A program made the position numbers and the translations under genes. Below are positions 18,153-27,357 of a stretch of 64,000 bases of DNA, piece by piece. Each line of letters begins with the position of its first letter. The first letter of the stretch is position 1. Under the pieces are notes generated by a model that was given only the letters and a program-made list of their open reading frames with translations, had not been told where the DNA came from and ran no database searches. The stretch comes from Gemmatimonadota bacterium. GTDB taxonomy: Bacteria > Gemmatimonadota > Gemmatimonadetes > Gemmatimonadales > GWC2-71-9. The DNA is taken from positions 1-64,000 of the forward strand of contig JANYKV010000114.1 in assembly GCA_025358055.1 (NCBI GenBank), in the 5' to 3' direction.

Positions 18153-19384
18153 CCAACACGGTTTCTCTAGAGACCCCGCGCCACGCGATTTACCTCGCCG
18201 TCCTAGTGGCCGCGCTGGGCTACTTCGTCGACATCTACGACCTTCTCCTGTTCAGTATCGTGCGGGTGAAGAGTCTGGTGGCCATCGGGGTCGCCCAATC
18301 GGATCTGCTCTCGAGCGGCGTGTACATCCTCAACATGCAAATGGTGGGGATGCTCATTGGGGGAATCATCTGGGGAGTACTGGGCGATCGAATTGGGCGA
18401 CGGTCGGTGCTCTTCGGCTCGATCTTTTTGTATTCCGTGGCCAACATCGCGAATGCTTTCGTCCACACCGTAGACACCTACGCGTTGCTTCGGTTCGTGG
18501 CCGGAGTTGGCCTCGCCGGGGAGTTAGGCGCAGGCATCACCCTAGTCAGCGAGGTGATGCCGGCTCATACCAGAGGCTACGGCACTTCGTTGGTCGCGGT
18601 GGTCGGACTCTGTGGCGCGGTCGTCGCGGCGTTCGTGGGCGACTATTTCGACTGGCGGAATGCGTATATCGTGGGTGGGCTGCTGGGGCTGACACTCCTC
18701 ATGCTGCGCATCGGTGTGCATGAGTCGGGGCTGTTCGTCGGAGTGAAGCGCCGGGCCGTGTCGCGAGGGAACTTCCTCTCGTTCTTTCTCAACTGGCGCC
18801 GGTTCACGAAGTATTTGGCGGTGGTGTTCGTGGGGCTTCCGCTCTGGTACATCGTGGGTATCCTGTTGAGTTTTGCACCTGAGCTCGGGAAAGCGCTTGG
18901 CATGACGACCCTACCGAGCGCAGGCAACGCGGTCAAATGGGGGTATTTGGGAGGAGCAATCGGCAACCTCTTGAGCGGTTTGCTGAGCCAATACTTGCGG
19001 AGCCGAAAGAAGGCGATCGCGATCTTCCTCGTCACTTCGATGGCGGGAATCGCAGGGTACTATCTGCTGGGCGGGCGCTCCCCTGCCACTTTCTACGCCG
19101 CCTGTTTCTGGACGATGCTGGCGAGCGGCTACTGGGCCCTGTTCGTGACCGTAGCCTCCGAGCAGTTTGGAACCAACGTTCGCGCGACCGCCACCACCAC
19201 CGCGCCCAATTTCGTCCGCGGTGCCACGCCCCTCATGACACTCGGCTTTCGGGCCGGAATCGCCAGCCTCGGAGTGCTCGGCAGCGCCATTGCGGTCGGC
19301 GCGGTCGTATTCCTCATCGCATTCCTCTGTTTGGCCCACCTGGACGAAACCTACGGCAAGGATTTGAACTTCGTGGAGGACTAG
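18149..19384 (+). CDS. MFS transporter, metabolite:H+ symporter-like
   Basis: A 411-aa membrane protein with about 12 hydrophobic segments. It starts at TTG with GGGAGGAT upstream and overlaps the previous stop (TTGA). TM1 carries the acidic pair in YFVDIYDL (Asp28, Asp31), typical of the MHS/organic-acid group, and loop 2-3 has motif A, GVLGDRIGRR (76-85). It closes the run of genes that begins at 10145. Its cargo may be a product of the upstream hydrolases or an organic acid; nothing in the sequence decides this. Confidence 0.88.
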   Translation: MTNTVSLETPRHAIYLAVLVAALGYFVDIYDLLLFSIVRVKSLVAIGVAQSDLLSSGVYILNMQMVGMLIGGIIWGVLGDRIGRRSVLFGSIFLYSVANIANAFVHTVDTYALLRFVAGVGLAGELGAGITLVSEVMPAHTRGYGTSLVAVVGLCGAVVAAFVGDYFDWRNAYIVGGLLGLTLLMLRIGVHESGLFVGVKRRAVSRGNFLSFFLNWRRFTKYLAVVFVGLPLWYIVGILLSFAPELGKALGMTTLPSAGNAVKWGYLGGAIGNLLSGLLSQYLRSRKKAIAIFLVTSMAGIAGYYLLGGRSPATFYAACFWTMLASGYWALFVTVASEQFGTNVRATATTTAPNFVRGATPLMTLGFRAGIASLGVLGSAIAVGAVVFLIAFLCLAHLDETYGKDLNFVED

Positions 19385-19395
19385 CCACACTCGGG

Positions 19396-22083
19396 TCACT
19401 CCGACCGGAGGGCGACCACGGGATCGACCCGCGTCGCGCGCCAGGCCGGCAGGCAGCAGGCCGCCAGCGCGACGAGGCAGAGCAGCATGACGACGGTGAT
19501 GAACGTCAGCGGATCGCGCGCGCCGACCCCGTAGAGCAGGGTCGTCAGCAGTCGTGAAAGCACCAACGCGCCTCCGGTTCCAATGATGGCCCCTCCCAAC
19601 GTGAGGGCGAGGCCCTGGCGAACAACCAGCCCGAGGATATTGGCCCGCGATGCGCCGAGGGCGGTTCGAATCCCGATCTCCCGCGTGTGCTCCGTCACAC
19701 TGCCGGCAATCACGCCGTAAATGCCGGCTGCGGCGAGGACCAAGGCGACAACTCCGAACAACTCAAACAGGACCAGCGCGAAGCGCCGCTGGGCTGTTGA
19801 AGCCGCAATGATACGGTCCATGGACGCCACGCGAGTGACGGGCTGGTCCTTGTCCACGCTCCAAATGGCCCTTCGGACGGACGCGCTGACGGAATTTGGG
19901 TCGAGGCTCGTCCGAACGGTTAGCACCATTCCGTTGTTTTCGAATGGTTGCCCCTCCGGCAGGTAAATCTGGTTGGATTGGGGGGCGTCCAGGCCGGTGT
20001 GGTGAACGTCGCCGACGACTCCGACGATCGTGCGCCAAGGTACCTCCGGTCCGATCCCTCCAATGCTGACTCGACGGCCGATCGGATTTTCACCGGCCCA
20101 GGTCCGCTCGGCAAACGTGCGGTTGATCAAAACGACCGGCGGCCCACCGCCGGTCACATCTTGTTCGGTGAACCCACGGCCGCGAAAGATCGGAATCCGC
20201 ATCGTTGCCAAGTAGTCTGCGCTGACCGAGTACCGGTCCGCTCCAGGATCATTCTCCGGGTTCGATGAGGCTACGCCCTCGCGGTGGACACCATATCCAT
20301 CGAAATCTCCGCCGAGCGGGAGCTGCGAGGTTACCGCCGCGGAGGTGACACCGGGTATGACGCGGACCGCATCCAGGACTCGATGATAGAAGGCTCCCAC
20401 CGCGGAATCCGCTCGATAACGAGGCCCGGCGGTCTCGATCTGCATTGTCAAAAGATTCCGGGGCTCGAAGCCGGGATCGACCGCGAGCAAACGTCCCAGG
20501 CTTTCGAGAAGCAGTCCAGCGCCCACGAGGAGCATCAAGGCGAGCGCCACCTCGCCGACCACCAGTGATCCTCGAGCGATTCGCCTTCCACGCGCGGACG
20601 AGGATTTGGTAGCAGCCGACAACCTTCCGCGCAAATTGTTTCTCGAGGCTATCAAGGCTGGTGCCAGACCCGCGATGATGCCCACTGTCAGGGAGACCCC
20701 GGTGGCGAAGCCGAGGACTTCACCATCCAGTCGGATGGCGCTCAGGCGGGGAAAGTTTTGGGGGCTTAGGCTGGGAAGCAGCTTGGTTCCGATATAGGCC
20801 AGGGCAAGGCCCGCCAACCCACCGATGGCACCGAGAAGGCCACTTTCAGTGATGATCTGACGGGCGACCCGATTCCGACCCGCACCAAGCGCCGAGCGCA
20901 CGGCGAACTCGGACTCGCGCTGGACGGCGCGACCAAGTTGAAGGCTCGTGACGTTCGCGCCGGCGATTCCGAGGACGAGGAGTACTGCTCCGAGCACTGC
21001 GAGAAGCGCGGGCCTCACCGCTCGGGTAAGATCTTCTTGCAGCGACGCCACAACCATCCCCGGGGCAGAGTAGTCTCTCGGGTATTGACGCACGAGGTTG
21101 AGCGAGATCTGATTCAACTCGCGAGAGGCTGCCTCCTGGCTTACGCCGTCCTTGAGGCGAGCGACCGCGCGCAGGTGTCGGCAGGTTCGGCAAGCGTAAG
21201 GCAGGGTGGCGTTGTAGCCGAGCGGTCCCCAGATCTGCGCCTCCGGCGCGAGGACACTCTCGAAATTCGCCGGCATGACTCCAACCACCGTGTAGCTGAC
21301 TCCCCCGAGGTCGATCGGCTTCCCGATGATTCCCCGGTCGTTTCCAAATCGCCGTTGCCAAAGACCATGACTCAAAATGACCACGTGGTTGGTTCCCTGC
21401 GCGTCCTCGGAGGGCAGGAAGTCGCGTCCCAGCTCGGGCCGGACCCCAAGGACGCCGAAGAACCGTGACGAGACTCGCTGGGCTCCGAGCCGCTCGGGTT
21501 CGGCCAGGCCGGTGAGCGTCGTGGTCCAGTAACTCATTACGGCGATGCCGTCGAGCGTTTTCGTGTCGCGCACCAGGTCGCTAAACGTCGCGAAGGACGT
21601 GTTGTCGGAAGTCCCATCTTTCTCGCGCTCCCAGATCATGACGAGCTGCTCCGGATGGGGGAACGGGAGCGGTTGGAATAACACCGGGTTCACCACACTG
21701 AAGATCGCCGTGGTCGCGCCGATGCCCAGAGCGAGGATCAGGATTGCAAGCAGCGAAAACCCGGGCGTTCTCGCGAGGGTTCGGACTGCGTATCGAAGGT
21801 CCTGTTGGAGGATTCGCACGGGGGAGTCTCCTGGGCGCGAGGGCTGGATCGCTGGTTTGCGAGGCGGAACTGATCGAGATCGGAAGGCTGGAATCGCGGC
21901 AAGGGCCTGGCGCCAAAACCATCGGCGCGCCGCCCGAGGGCCATCGCGCGACCCGCGCTCATGAAACGCTTGTTCGAGATCGCCGAGAAAGAACTCCCGC
22001 TCCAGGCGTGGAACGAGAAGGTTTAGCAATCGCAAGGCAACCTTTGGCGGCCGGGAGCACGGAGCTGGTTCGGTACCGGTCAT
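19396..22083 (-). CDS. ADOP-type MacB/FtsX-family ABC permease
   Basis: An 895-aa protein. The ATG at 22083 overlaps the PadR stop (ATGA) and has GGGAGG upstream, so it is preferred over 22095. An N-terminal soluble 'permease prefix' segment (about 10-75, with LEREFFLGDLEQAF) precedes TM1 (about 105-130). A MacB-type periplasmic domain, three TM segments around 375-500, a second periplasmic domain (about 520-750) and a final FtsX-like TM bundle ending in RVDPVVALRSE complete the duplicated ADOP layout. No ATPase gene is adjacent. ADOP proteins are expanded in Acidobacteriota and Gemmatimonadota and are thought to act in efflux or mechanotransmission; the cargo is unknown. Confidence 0.92.
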   Translation of the reverse strand: MTGTEPAPCSRPPKVALRLLNLLVPRLEREFFLGDLEQAFHERGSRDGPRAARRWFWRQALAAIPAFRSRSVPPRKPAIQPSRPGDSPVRILQQDLRYAVRTLARTPGFSLLAILILALGIGATTAIFSVVNPVLFQPLPFPHPEQLVMIWEREKDGTSDNTSFATFSDLVRDTKTLDGIAVMSYWTTTLTGLAEPERLGAQRVSSRFFGVLGVRPELGRDFLPSEDAQGTNHVVILSHGLWQRRFGNDRGIIGKPIDLGGVSYTVVGVMPANFESVLAPEAQIWGPLGYNATLPYACRTCRHLRAVARLKDGVSQEAASRELNQISLNLVRQYPRDYSAPGMVVASLQEDLTRAVRPALLAVLGAVLLVLGIAGANVTSLQLGRAVQRESEFAVRSALGAGRNRVARQIITESGLLGAIGGLAGLALAYIGTKLLPSLSPQNFPRLSAIRLDGEVLGFATGVSLTVGIIAGLAPALIASRNNLRGRLSAATKSSSARGRRIARGSLVVGEVALALMLLVGAGLLLESLGRLLAVDPGFEPRNLLTMQIETAGPRYRADSAVGAFYHRVLDAVRVIPGVTSAAVTSQLPLGGDFDGYGVHREGVASSNPENDPGADRYSVSADYLATMRIPIFRGRGFTEQDVTGGGPPVVLINRTFAERTWAGENPIGRRVSIGGIGPEVPWRTIVGVVGDVHHTGLDAPQSNQIYLPEGQPFENNGMVLTVRTSLDPNSVSASVRRAIWSVDKDQPVTRVASMDRIIAASTAQRRFALVLFELFGVVALVLAAAGIYGVIAGSVTEHTREIGIRTALGASRANILGLVVRQGLALTLGGAIIGTGGALVLSRLLTTLLYGVGARDPLTFITVVMLLCLVALAACCLPAWRATRVDPVVALRSE

Positions 22084-22406
22084 CGCACCTCCCACACCGC
22101 ATCGAGTCCCCGGGTCATCTTCCGCAGCGCCGCGAAGGAATGCTGCAATGCGCTTCGGCCCAGCGGCAGGATGACGAAGTACTTCTTTCGGCGGCCACCT
22201 CGTTCCGTGGTGGGCTCACCGATGCGCGCTAAGACGCAGCCTTTGGCCTCGAGGCGAGTCAAGGTGGTGTATACGGTGCCGAGGCTGACTCGCCGCCCCG
22301 CACGACGCTCTATTTCGCGGTGGACGGTGACTCCGTAGGCGTCGTCACCCAGCCGCAGGACGGCCAGGAGGACGAGCTGTTCGAACTCACCGAGGTAGGC
22401 TTTCAT
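22080..22406 (-). CDS. PadR-family transcriptional regulator
   Basis: A 108-aa winged-helix protein with the PadR signature: helix LGEFEQLVLLAVLRL, then DAYGVTVHREIERR, the recognition-helix region VSLGTVYTTLTRLEAKG (about 41-57) and a basic wing (RGGRRKKYF). Length matches short PadR repressors. It is translationally coupled to the ADOP permease gene, the usual arrangement, so it probably represses this operon and responds to the compound the permease handles or to membrane stress. Confidence 0.93.
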   Translation of the reverse strand: MKAYLGEFEQLVLLAVLRLGDDAYGVTVHREIERRAGRRVSLGTVYTTLTRLEAKGCVLARIGEPTTERGGRRKKYFVILPLGRSALQHSFAALRKMTRGLDAVWEVR

Positions 22407-22432
22407 CCTGCGTCCCCTATTTCTTCATAATA

Positions 22433-22449
22433 GTCAAAGATATAGACTC
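22433..22449. promoter_or_regulatory. Candidate PadR operator
   Basis: AGTC-N9-GACT, a dyad embedded in an AT-rich island (TATATC on the coding strand at 22445-22440), lies 27-43 nt upstream of the padR start. Position over a plausible -10 region fits autorepression. The arms are short, so this is a suggestion. Confidence 0.35.
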
Positions 22450-22492
22450 CGCTAGCGAAAGAAACGTTGCAAGCCGCGGGCGTTCCCTGGTC

Positions 22493-23533
22493 CTACGGGC
22501 GGGGCCCGGGCGCCGGCCGCCCACCGGGTTTCCATTCGGGCCTGGGGCCGTCGGCCAGCATTCTGACGGCCCGGGTTGCCGCGTCGATGACCTTAGCCAT
22601 GTGGTCGAAATCGATATGGGCGACATCGTCCGAAGGCTGATGATAGTCGGCGTGGAGGTTGAAGGAAGAGAGGGTGTGGGCGACAATGCCGCGATAGGCG
22701 AACACGATATTGTCGCTTCGTTCGAAGAAATGCTCGGCGGGGCGCCGGTCAGGGCCGATCGGCACTCCGGCGGCCGTCAGCATATCACCCATGGTCGATC
22801 TCTCGAATCCGGTCAACCAGGCTCTTCCAAAACCTCCAGCAAGGGAGTCGGGGCGGCCGATCATCTCGATTTCCAAGTTGGCCACAAAATGATCGAGCGG
22901 GCGCGGTGGGTGCTGAATGAACCAGCGGGTGCCGAGCAGCCCCACCTCCTCGCCCGTGTTGGCCGCGAAGATGATGGTGCGTTTCGGGGCGGGGCCCCGA
23001 GCCATGAGTCGAGCGATCTCGAGCACTGCCACCGTCCCGGAGGCGTCATCGTCCGCTCCGTTGTAGATCGAATCTCCTTTCACTGCTGGACCGATGCCGA
23101 CATGATCGTAGTGCGCGTCCACCAGGATGATTTCGTCCTTGAGGGCGGGGTCGGAGCCAAGCAGAAGGCCCAGCACGTTCACGGCGGGCCGTGGAACCGG
23201 CGCCGGAAGGGAGTCCGCCGTCGGCGAGCCGTCGAGCAGGGTGAGCTGCTCTTGGCCTGCGGGGCTGCGGATGGCCACTACCGGAACTCGCTGGAAGTAT
23301 CCGCCGTCCCCCGCGGGGGTCAGTCCAATCAGTTGCATCTGGTGCTCGATGATCGCGGCCGCCTTCGCCCCACCGGAAGAGCCGGTCATCCGTCCCTGGA
23401 GCGAATCATCCGCGAGGGCCGAGAGTAGTGCCCGCACGGCACCGGGGGTTTCGTGCTCCCCTTGGGCACAAGCTGCGGTGGCCGCGACACTGAGAGTGAG
23501 GAGCCCGTACCATCTGCTTTGGGACCGTGGCAT
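22493..23533 (-). CDS. Secreted M28-family zinc aminopeptidase
   Basis: A 346-aa protein. The ATG at 23533 is chosen because a signal peptide follows (MPRSQSRWYGLLTLSVAATAACAQG); the in-frame ATG at 23566 would bury it. Zinc-site motifs of M28 are complete: HYDHVG (His141 with the following Asp), NGADDDASG, the TGEEVGLLG Glu pair, IEMIGRPD and a C-terminal HADYHQPSDD histidine. The family removes N-terminal amino acids from peptides, which would complement the S9 peptidases. The C terminus is Pro/Gly-rich. Confidence 0.92.
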   Translation of the reverse strand: MPRSQSRWYGLLTLSVAATAACAQGEHETPGAVRALLSALADDSLQGRMTGSSGGAKAAAIIEHQMQLIGLTPAGDGGYFQRVPVVAIRSPAGQEQLTLLDGSPTADSLPAPVPRPAVNVLGLLLGSDPALKDEIILVDAHYDHVGIGPAVKGDSIYNGADDDASGTVAVLEIARLMARGPAPKRTIIFAANTGEEVGLLGTRWFIQHPPRPLDHFVANLEIEMIGRPDSLAGGFGRAWLTGFERSTMGDMLTAAGVPIGPDRRPAEHFFERSDNIVFAYRGIVAHTLSSFNLHADYHQPSDDVAHIDFDHMAKVIDAATRAVRMLADGPRPEWKPGGRPAPGPRP

Positions 23534-23646
23534 GAGAAACTCATTTCGAGTGATCAGAGAATGCATGAAACACTACGCCCGAGGAAAACTCGGTTGCATG
23601 GAAAGACCGGAAATCCGGAGCGAAGCATGCGCGAGTGCGTCCGTGC

Positions 23647-25293
23647 CTATTTCACCAGGGCCGTGAATGGCGCCACATAGGCCTGCAGGAGTACCAGTAT
23701 GCCCACCATCGACGCCAAGGCAAGGCTGTGAAAAAAGACGTAGCGAAGAATTTCCCATTCGTGACCATACCACTCCGTTACTGTGCTTGCGACCACTATA
23801 CTTTGTGCATCGATCATTTTGCCCATCACGCCACCTGAGCTATTCGCGGCCGCCATGAGGGTCGGATTGAGACCGAGTTGCTCGGCGGAAATGCGCTGCA
23901 GGCTGCCAAAAAGGACGTTCGACGAAGTGTCGGATCCGGTCAAGGCGACACCGAGCCAGCCGAGCATCGTGCCAAAGAACGGATAAAGCACTCCGGTGTG
24001 CGCGAATGCGAGCCCGAGGATCGCATCGAGCCCGGAGTATCGCGTCGTGTACCCGAGGGCCAACATCAACGCGATGGTGAGGAGCGAATAGCGGACGAGG
24101 TGAAGGCTCTTGCCGTAGATCCGGATCAGCTCTCGCGGGCGAAGTCCCAATACAAAACCCGATAACACGGCCGCCAGGAAAATCGCGGTTCCGGTGGCAC
24201 TCAACCAATTGAGCGTGAAGACGGCCGGCTCCGGTTGGATGGTGGCGACCACCGGTGGAACGCGCGCGACGAGATTGTGGAGTGAGGGGACGTTCATCTT
24301 GATCACCGACCAGCCGTTCAAGATGTCCTTGACCTGGGGAAGTCCCCACAGGAAGACCAACGCACAGAGGATCATCCATGGAAGCCACGCTCGGAGCGCT
24401 TCTCCTCGAGTAAGGGTCTTTCGGTCGAGCACCCCAGCGGAGACCGCGATCTTCACGGTGGACCGCGGCTGCCAGACCCGAAGAAAGCCGGCAAGTGTGA
24501 GCATCGAAATTGACGCGGCGCCGATGTCGACGAGCCAAGGACCGTGGTAGTTCGAGATCAGCCACTGAGGCACGGCAAACGACACTCCGGCGACGAGAAC
24601 AGCCGGCCAGACCTCTATCATTCCTCGAAACCCTGCGAAGGCGGCGATCAGCCAAATTGGGACGATGAGGGAGAAGAACGGCAGCTGGCGGCCGACCATT
24701 CCACTCAACTGCATGAGATCGAGCCCGGTCACGCCCTGCAGCGCGATGATCGGGGTTCCCAAGGCTCCAAAGGCGACCGGAGCAGTATTGGCGATCAAGG
24801 AGAGTCCGGATGCCTGGAGGGGCGAGAACCCCAGGGCAATCAAGAGCGCTCCGGTTACCGCCACTGGGGTGCCAAATCCGGCCGCCCCTTCAATGAACGC
24901 GCCGAGGCAGAAGGCAATGAATAGAAGTTGAATGCGTGGATCGGGTGAAATCGTGGCGACACTCCGCCGAAGAGTGTCGAACGAACCACGTTCGTTGGTC
25001 AGCTGATAGAGAAAAATGACATTGAGGATGATCCAACCGATCGGGAAGAGCCCGAAAGCGATTCCAAGGCCCGCGCTTGCCAACGCCAGCGGAGCCGGCA
25101 TCCCGAGGACGACGACTGCGATGACCAGGGCGGAGACGAGGGCGATCGCGGCGGCAATGTGGGCCTTCAGCCGAAACCAAGCGATCGAGCCGAGCAGAGC
25201 CAAGATGGGGATTGCCGCCACGATGGTCGAGAGCGGGGCATTGTGAAGTGGATCGTAGTTTTGCCCCCATGGGGCGGCCGCGGCGGGGTTCAC
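23647..25293 (-). CDS. lctP: L-lactate permease (LctP/LldP family)
   Basis: A 548-aa polytopic membrane protein with about 13 hydrophobic segments. The start is a GTG at 25293 that overlaps the stop of lldD (GTGA); longer in-frame extensions run into lldD and were discarded. Family hallmarks are FIEGAAGFGTPVAVTGALL, the segment around LTGSDTSSNVLFGSLQ, and NSSGGVMGKMIDAQSI near the C terminus. It would import L-lactate or glycolate with protons, feeding the coupled lldD gene product. Confidence 0.93.
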   Translation of the reverse strand: MNPAAAAPWGQNYDPLHNAPLSTIVAAIPILALLGSIAWFRLKAHIAAAIALVSALVIAVVVLGMPAPLALASAGLGIAFGLFPIGWIILNVIFLYQLTNERGSFDTLRRSVATISPDPRIQLLFIAFCLGAFIEGAAGFGTPVAVTGALLIALGFSPLQASGLSLIANTAPVAFGALGTPIIALQGVTGLDLMQLSGMVGRQLPFFSLIVPIWLIAAFAGFRGMIEVWPAVLVAGVSFAVPQWLISNYHGPWLVDIGAASISMLTLAGFLRVWQPRSTVKIAVSAGVLDRKTLTRGEALRAWLPWMILCALVFLWGLPQVKDILNGWSVIKMNVPSLHNLVARVPPVVATIQPEPAVFTLNWLSATGTAIFLAAVLSGFVLGLRPRELIRIYGKSLHLVRYSLLTIALMLALGYTTRYSGLDAILGLAFAHTGVLYPFFGTMLGWLGVALTGSDTSSNVLFGSLQRISAEQLGLNPTLMAAANSSGGVMGKMIDAQSIVVASTVTEWYGHEWEILRYVFFHSLALASMVGILVLLQAYVAPFTALVK

Positions 25294-26360
25294 GCAATCA
25301 AGTCGGGTGTGATGTTGGCCAATGAGGGAGCCCCGCAGAGTGCCATCGCTGTGTCGAGTTCTTCGCGGAGCAGGTCGAGAACTCGCGTGGCGCCATTCTC
25401 CCCGTCTATGGCGAGGCCCCACAACACCGGCCGGCCCACTAGCACGGCCTTGGCGCCGAGGGCGATGGCTTTGACGATATCGGTGCCTCGGCGAATCCCT
25501 CCGTCCACCAGAACATCCAGTTTCGCGTCAACGGCAGCTACCACGTCGGGCAGTGCCTCCAATCCTGTGATCGAGGTGTCCAGCTGGCGGCCGCCGTGGT
25601 TGGATACGACGATTGCTCGGGCGCCGTGGCTCACTGCGAGCTTTGCGTCGTCGCCGCGTACAATGCCCTTCACTACCACGGGCATCGAGGTGGATTGAGA
25701 CAGCTGCTCGAGATCCCTCCAAGTGAGGCTCGGATCGAAGTTGCCCATCACATAGGAGGCAAGGGCCGAGTCATCCCGGATGGCAGGAAAGTGCTCGATC
25801 CCGGCGTTGGACAGGTTGGCGATCGGGATGTCGGTGGGGAGGTGGAATCCGTTGCGTATATCCCGCTCCCGACGAGCCTGGGCGGGGACGTCGACTGTGA
25901 GAACCAGCGCCTCGAAACCTGCGGCCTCCGCGCGACGTACCAGCTCGGAGGTGATCCCACGATCCTTGTGGATGTAGAGCTGAAACCATATCGGATCGGT
26001 TGTGGCGGCTCGCACGTCTTCCATCGGCACCGTGGATAGTGTGCTGACGATCATCGTCGCGCGGGAACGGGCGGCGGCTCGGACGGTGGCCAACTCCCCG
26101 TCCGGATGCGCCAAGCGTTGGAACGCCATCGGAGCGACGAAGATCGGGCTCTCCCGGTTTCGGCCTAGAATGGTACATGACAGGTCACGCTGGCTGACAT
26201 CTACGAGCACGCGATAGCGGAGGGTGGGGGCGCTCCAGGAGAGGCGGTTCTCGCGGACCGTAATTTCATCGGCGGCGCCCCCCGCGAAGTAGTCCGCCGT
26301 CATCCTGGGCAGCCGTTCGCGCGCAAGCGCTTCGAGTTCGATCAGGTTGAGGAACGTCAT
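25290..26360 (-). CDS. lldD: FMN-dependent L-lactate dehydrogenase / alpha-hydroxy-acid oxidase
   Basis: A 356-aa (beta/alpha)8 flavoenzyme. Conserved residues: Tyr24 in ADYFAGGA, PMAFQRL near the FMN, QLY (Tyr129), Asp157, Lys231 in VVVKGI, the catalytic His255 with Arg258 in SNHGGRQLD, and the phosphate-binding DGGIRRGTD. It oxidises L-lactate to pyruvate; whether electrons go to the quinone pool or to oxygen cannot be decided, since no extended membrane loop is obvious. Coupling to the lactate permease gene supports lactate as substrate. No LldR-type regulator is next to it. Confidence 0.9.
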   Translation of the reverse strand: MTFLNLIELEALARERLPRMTADYFAGGAADEITVRENRLSWSAPTLRYRVLVDVSQRDLSCTILGRNRESPIFVAPMAFQRLAHPDGELATVRAAARSRATMIVSTLSTVPMEDVRAATTDPIWFQLYIHKDRGITSELVRRAEAAGFEALVLTVDVPAQARRERDIRNGFHLPTDIPIANLSNAGIEHFPAIRDDSALASYVMGNFDPSLTWRDLEQLSQSTSMPVVVKGIVRGDDAKLAVSHGARAIVVSNHGGRQLDTSITGLEALPDVVAAVDAKLDVLVDGGIRRGTDIVKAIALGAKAVLVGRPVLWGLAIDGENGATRVLDLLREELDTAMALCGAPSLANITPDLIA

Positions 26361-26466
26361 GGGGGTTCCTGCGCGACGGAGGGAGTGCTAGTCTCCGGCA
26401 GAGAGTAACGTTCCCATCATGTGGTGTCTAGGTCCGCGCGTCACTTCCTTTTCTCGGGATTCCACC

Positions 26467-27357
26467 ATGCTGAATCTTCGCAGGCTCGTCAAAGTGTATC
26501 CCGGCCCGGTGACGGCGCTTCAGGGAGTCTCACTCGATATTCCGGGAGGAATGTTCGGCCTGCTCGGACCAAATGGCGCCGGCAAGAGTACCCTGATGAA
26601 AATCGTGGCCGGGGTCCTCGAGCCCACCTCGGGCGAGGTGCTCTTGGATGGGGAGAACGTGACCGCCCACCCGGAAAAGCTCTGGGCCACGCTCGGATAT
26701 CTGCCGCAGGATTTCGGGTTCTACCCCCATCTCACGGGTGAGGCGATGCTCACCTATCTGCTCGAGCTCAAGGGCGTTGAATCGCCGCAGGGCACGAAGC
26801 ACCTAGCCACTGAGCTACTGGAGCGGGTGAATCTTCTCAGCGCTGCCAAGCGCAAGGTGAAAGACTATTCCGGAGGCATGCGACAACGGCTCGGGATCGC
26901 TCAGGCTATTGCCGGGGACCCGAAGCTGATGATCGTGGATGAGCCGACGGCGGGGTTGGATCCCGAAGAGCGGCACCGCTTCTATCGTATTCTGGCCGAG
27001 CTGGCGGAGAACCGCACGGTCATCCTCTCCACCCACATCGTCGAAGACGTGGCCGTGCTCTGTCCTCGCTTCGCAGTGATCCGTCAGGGGCAATTGGTCA
27101 GCATCACCACGCCCGCCGATGCCCGCGGAGGCCTCGCGGGTACGATCTTCGAGGGAGCGGTGAGTGGGCCGGAGCTGGACGACCTGCGCCGCACCCGCCG
27201 GGTGACGCAGGCGTATCTCGTCGAAGGAAGGAACCGGGTTCGGGTCTATCAGCCCGACCGCATCGCTCCACCGGGCCTCGCGCCGGCCGAGGCGACCCTG
27301 GAGGACGCGTACCTCGTAACGATGCAACAAGGTGACGCGACCGGACGGGTTGCATGA
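26467..27357 (+). CDS. ABC transporter ATP-binding protein
   Basis: A 296-aa ATPase, start at the ATG 26467 where the homologous region begins (MLNLRRLVKVYPGPVTAL). Walker A GPNGAGKST (34-42), Q-loop Gln81, signature YSGGM (134-138), Walker B LMIVDEP (154-160) and H-loop His190 are all intact. The C-terminal 90 residues are typical of CcmA/NatA-like exporter ATPases. It overlaps the permease/M1 fusion gene by 4 nt (ATGA), so the two proteins should form one exporter. Confidence 0.93.
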   Translation: MLNLRRLVKVYPGPVTALQGVSLDIPGGMFGLLGPNGAGKSTLMKIVAGVLEPTSGEVLLDGENVTAHPEKLWATLGYLPQDFGFYPHLTGEAMLTYLLELKGVESPQGTKHLATELLERVNLLSAAKRKVKDYSGGMRQRLGIAQAIAGDPKLMIVDEPTAGLDPEERHRFYRILAELAENRTVILSTHIVEDVAVLCPRFAVIRQGQLVSITTPADARGGLAGTIFEGAVSGPELDDLRRTRRVTQAYLVEGRNRVRVYQPDRIAPPGLAPAEATLEDAYLVTMQQGDATGRVA

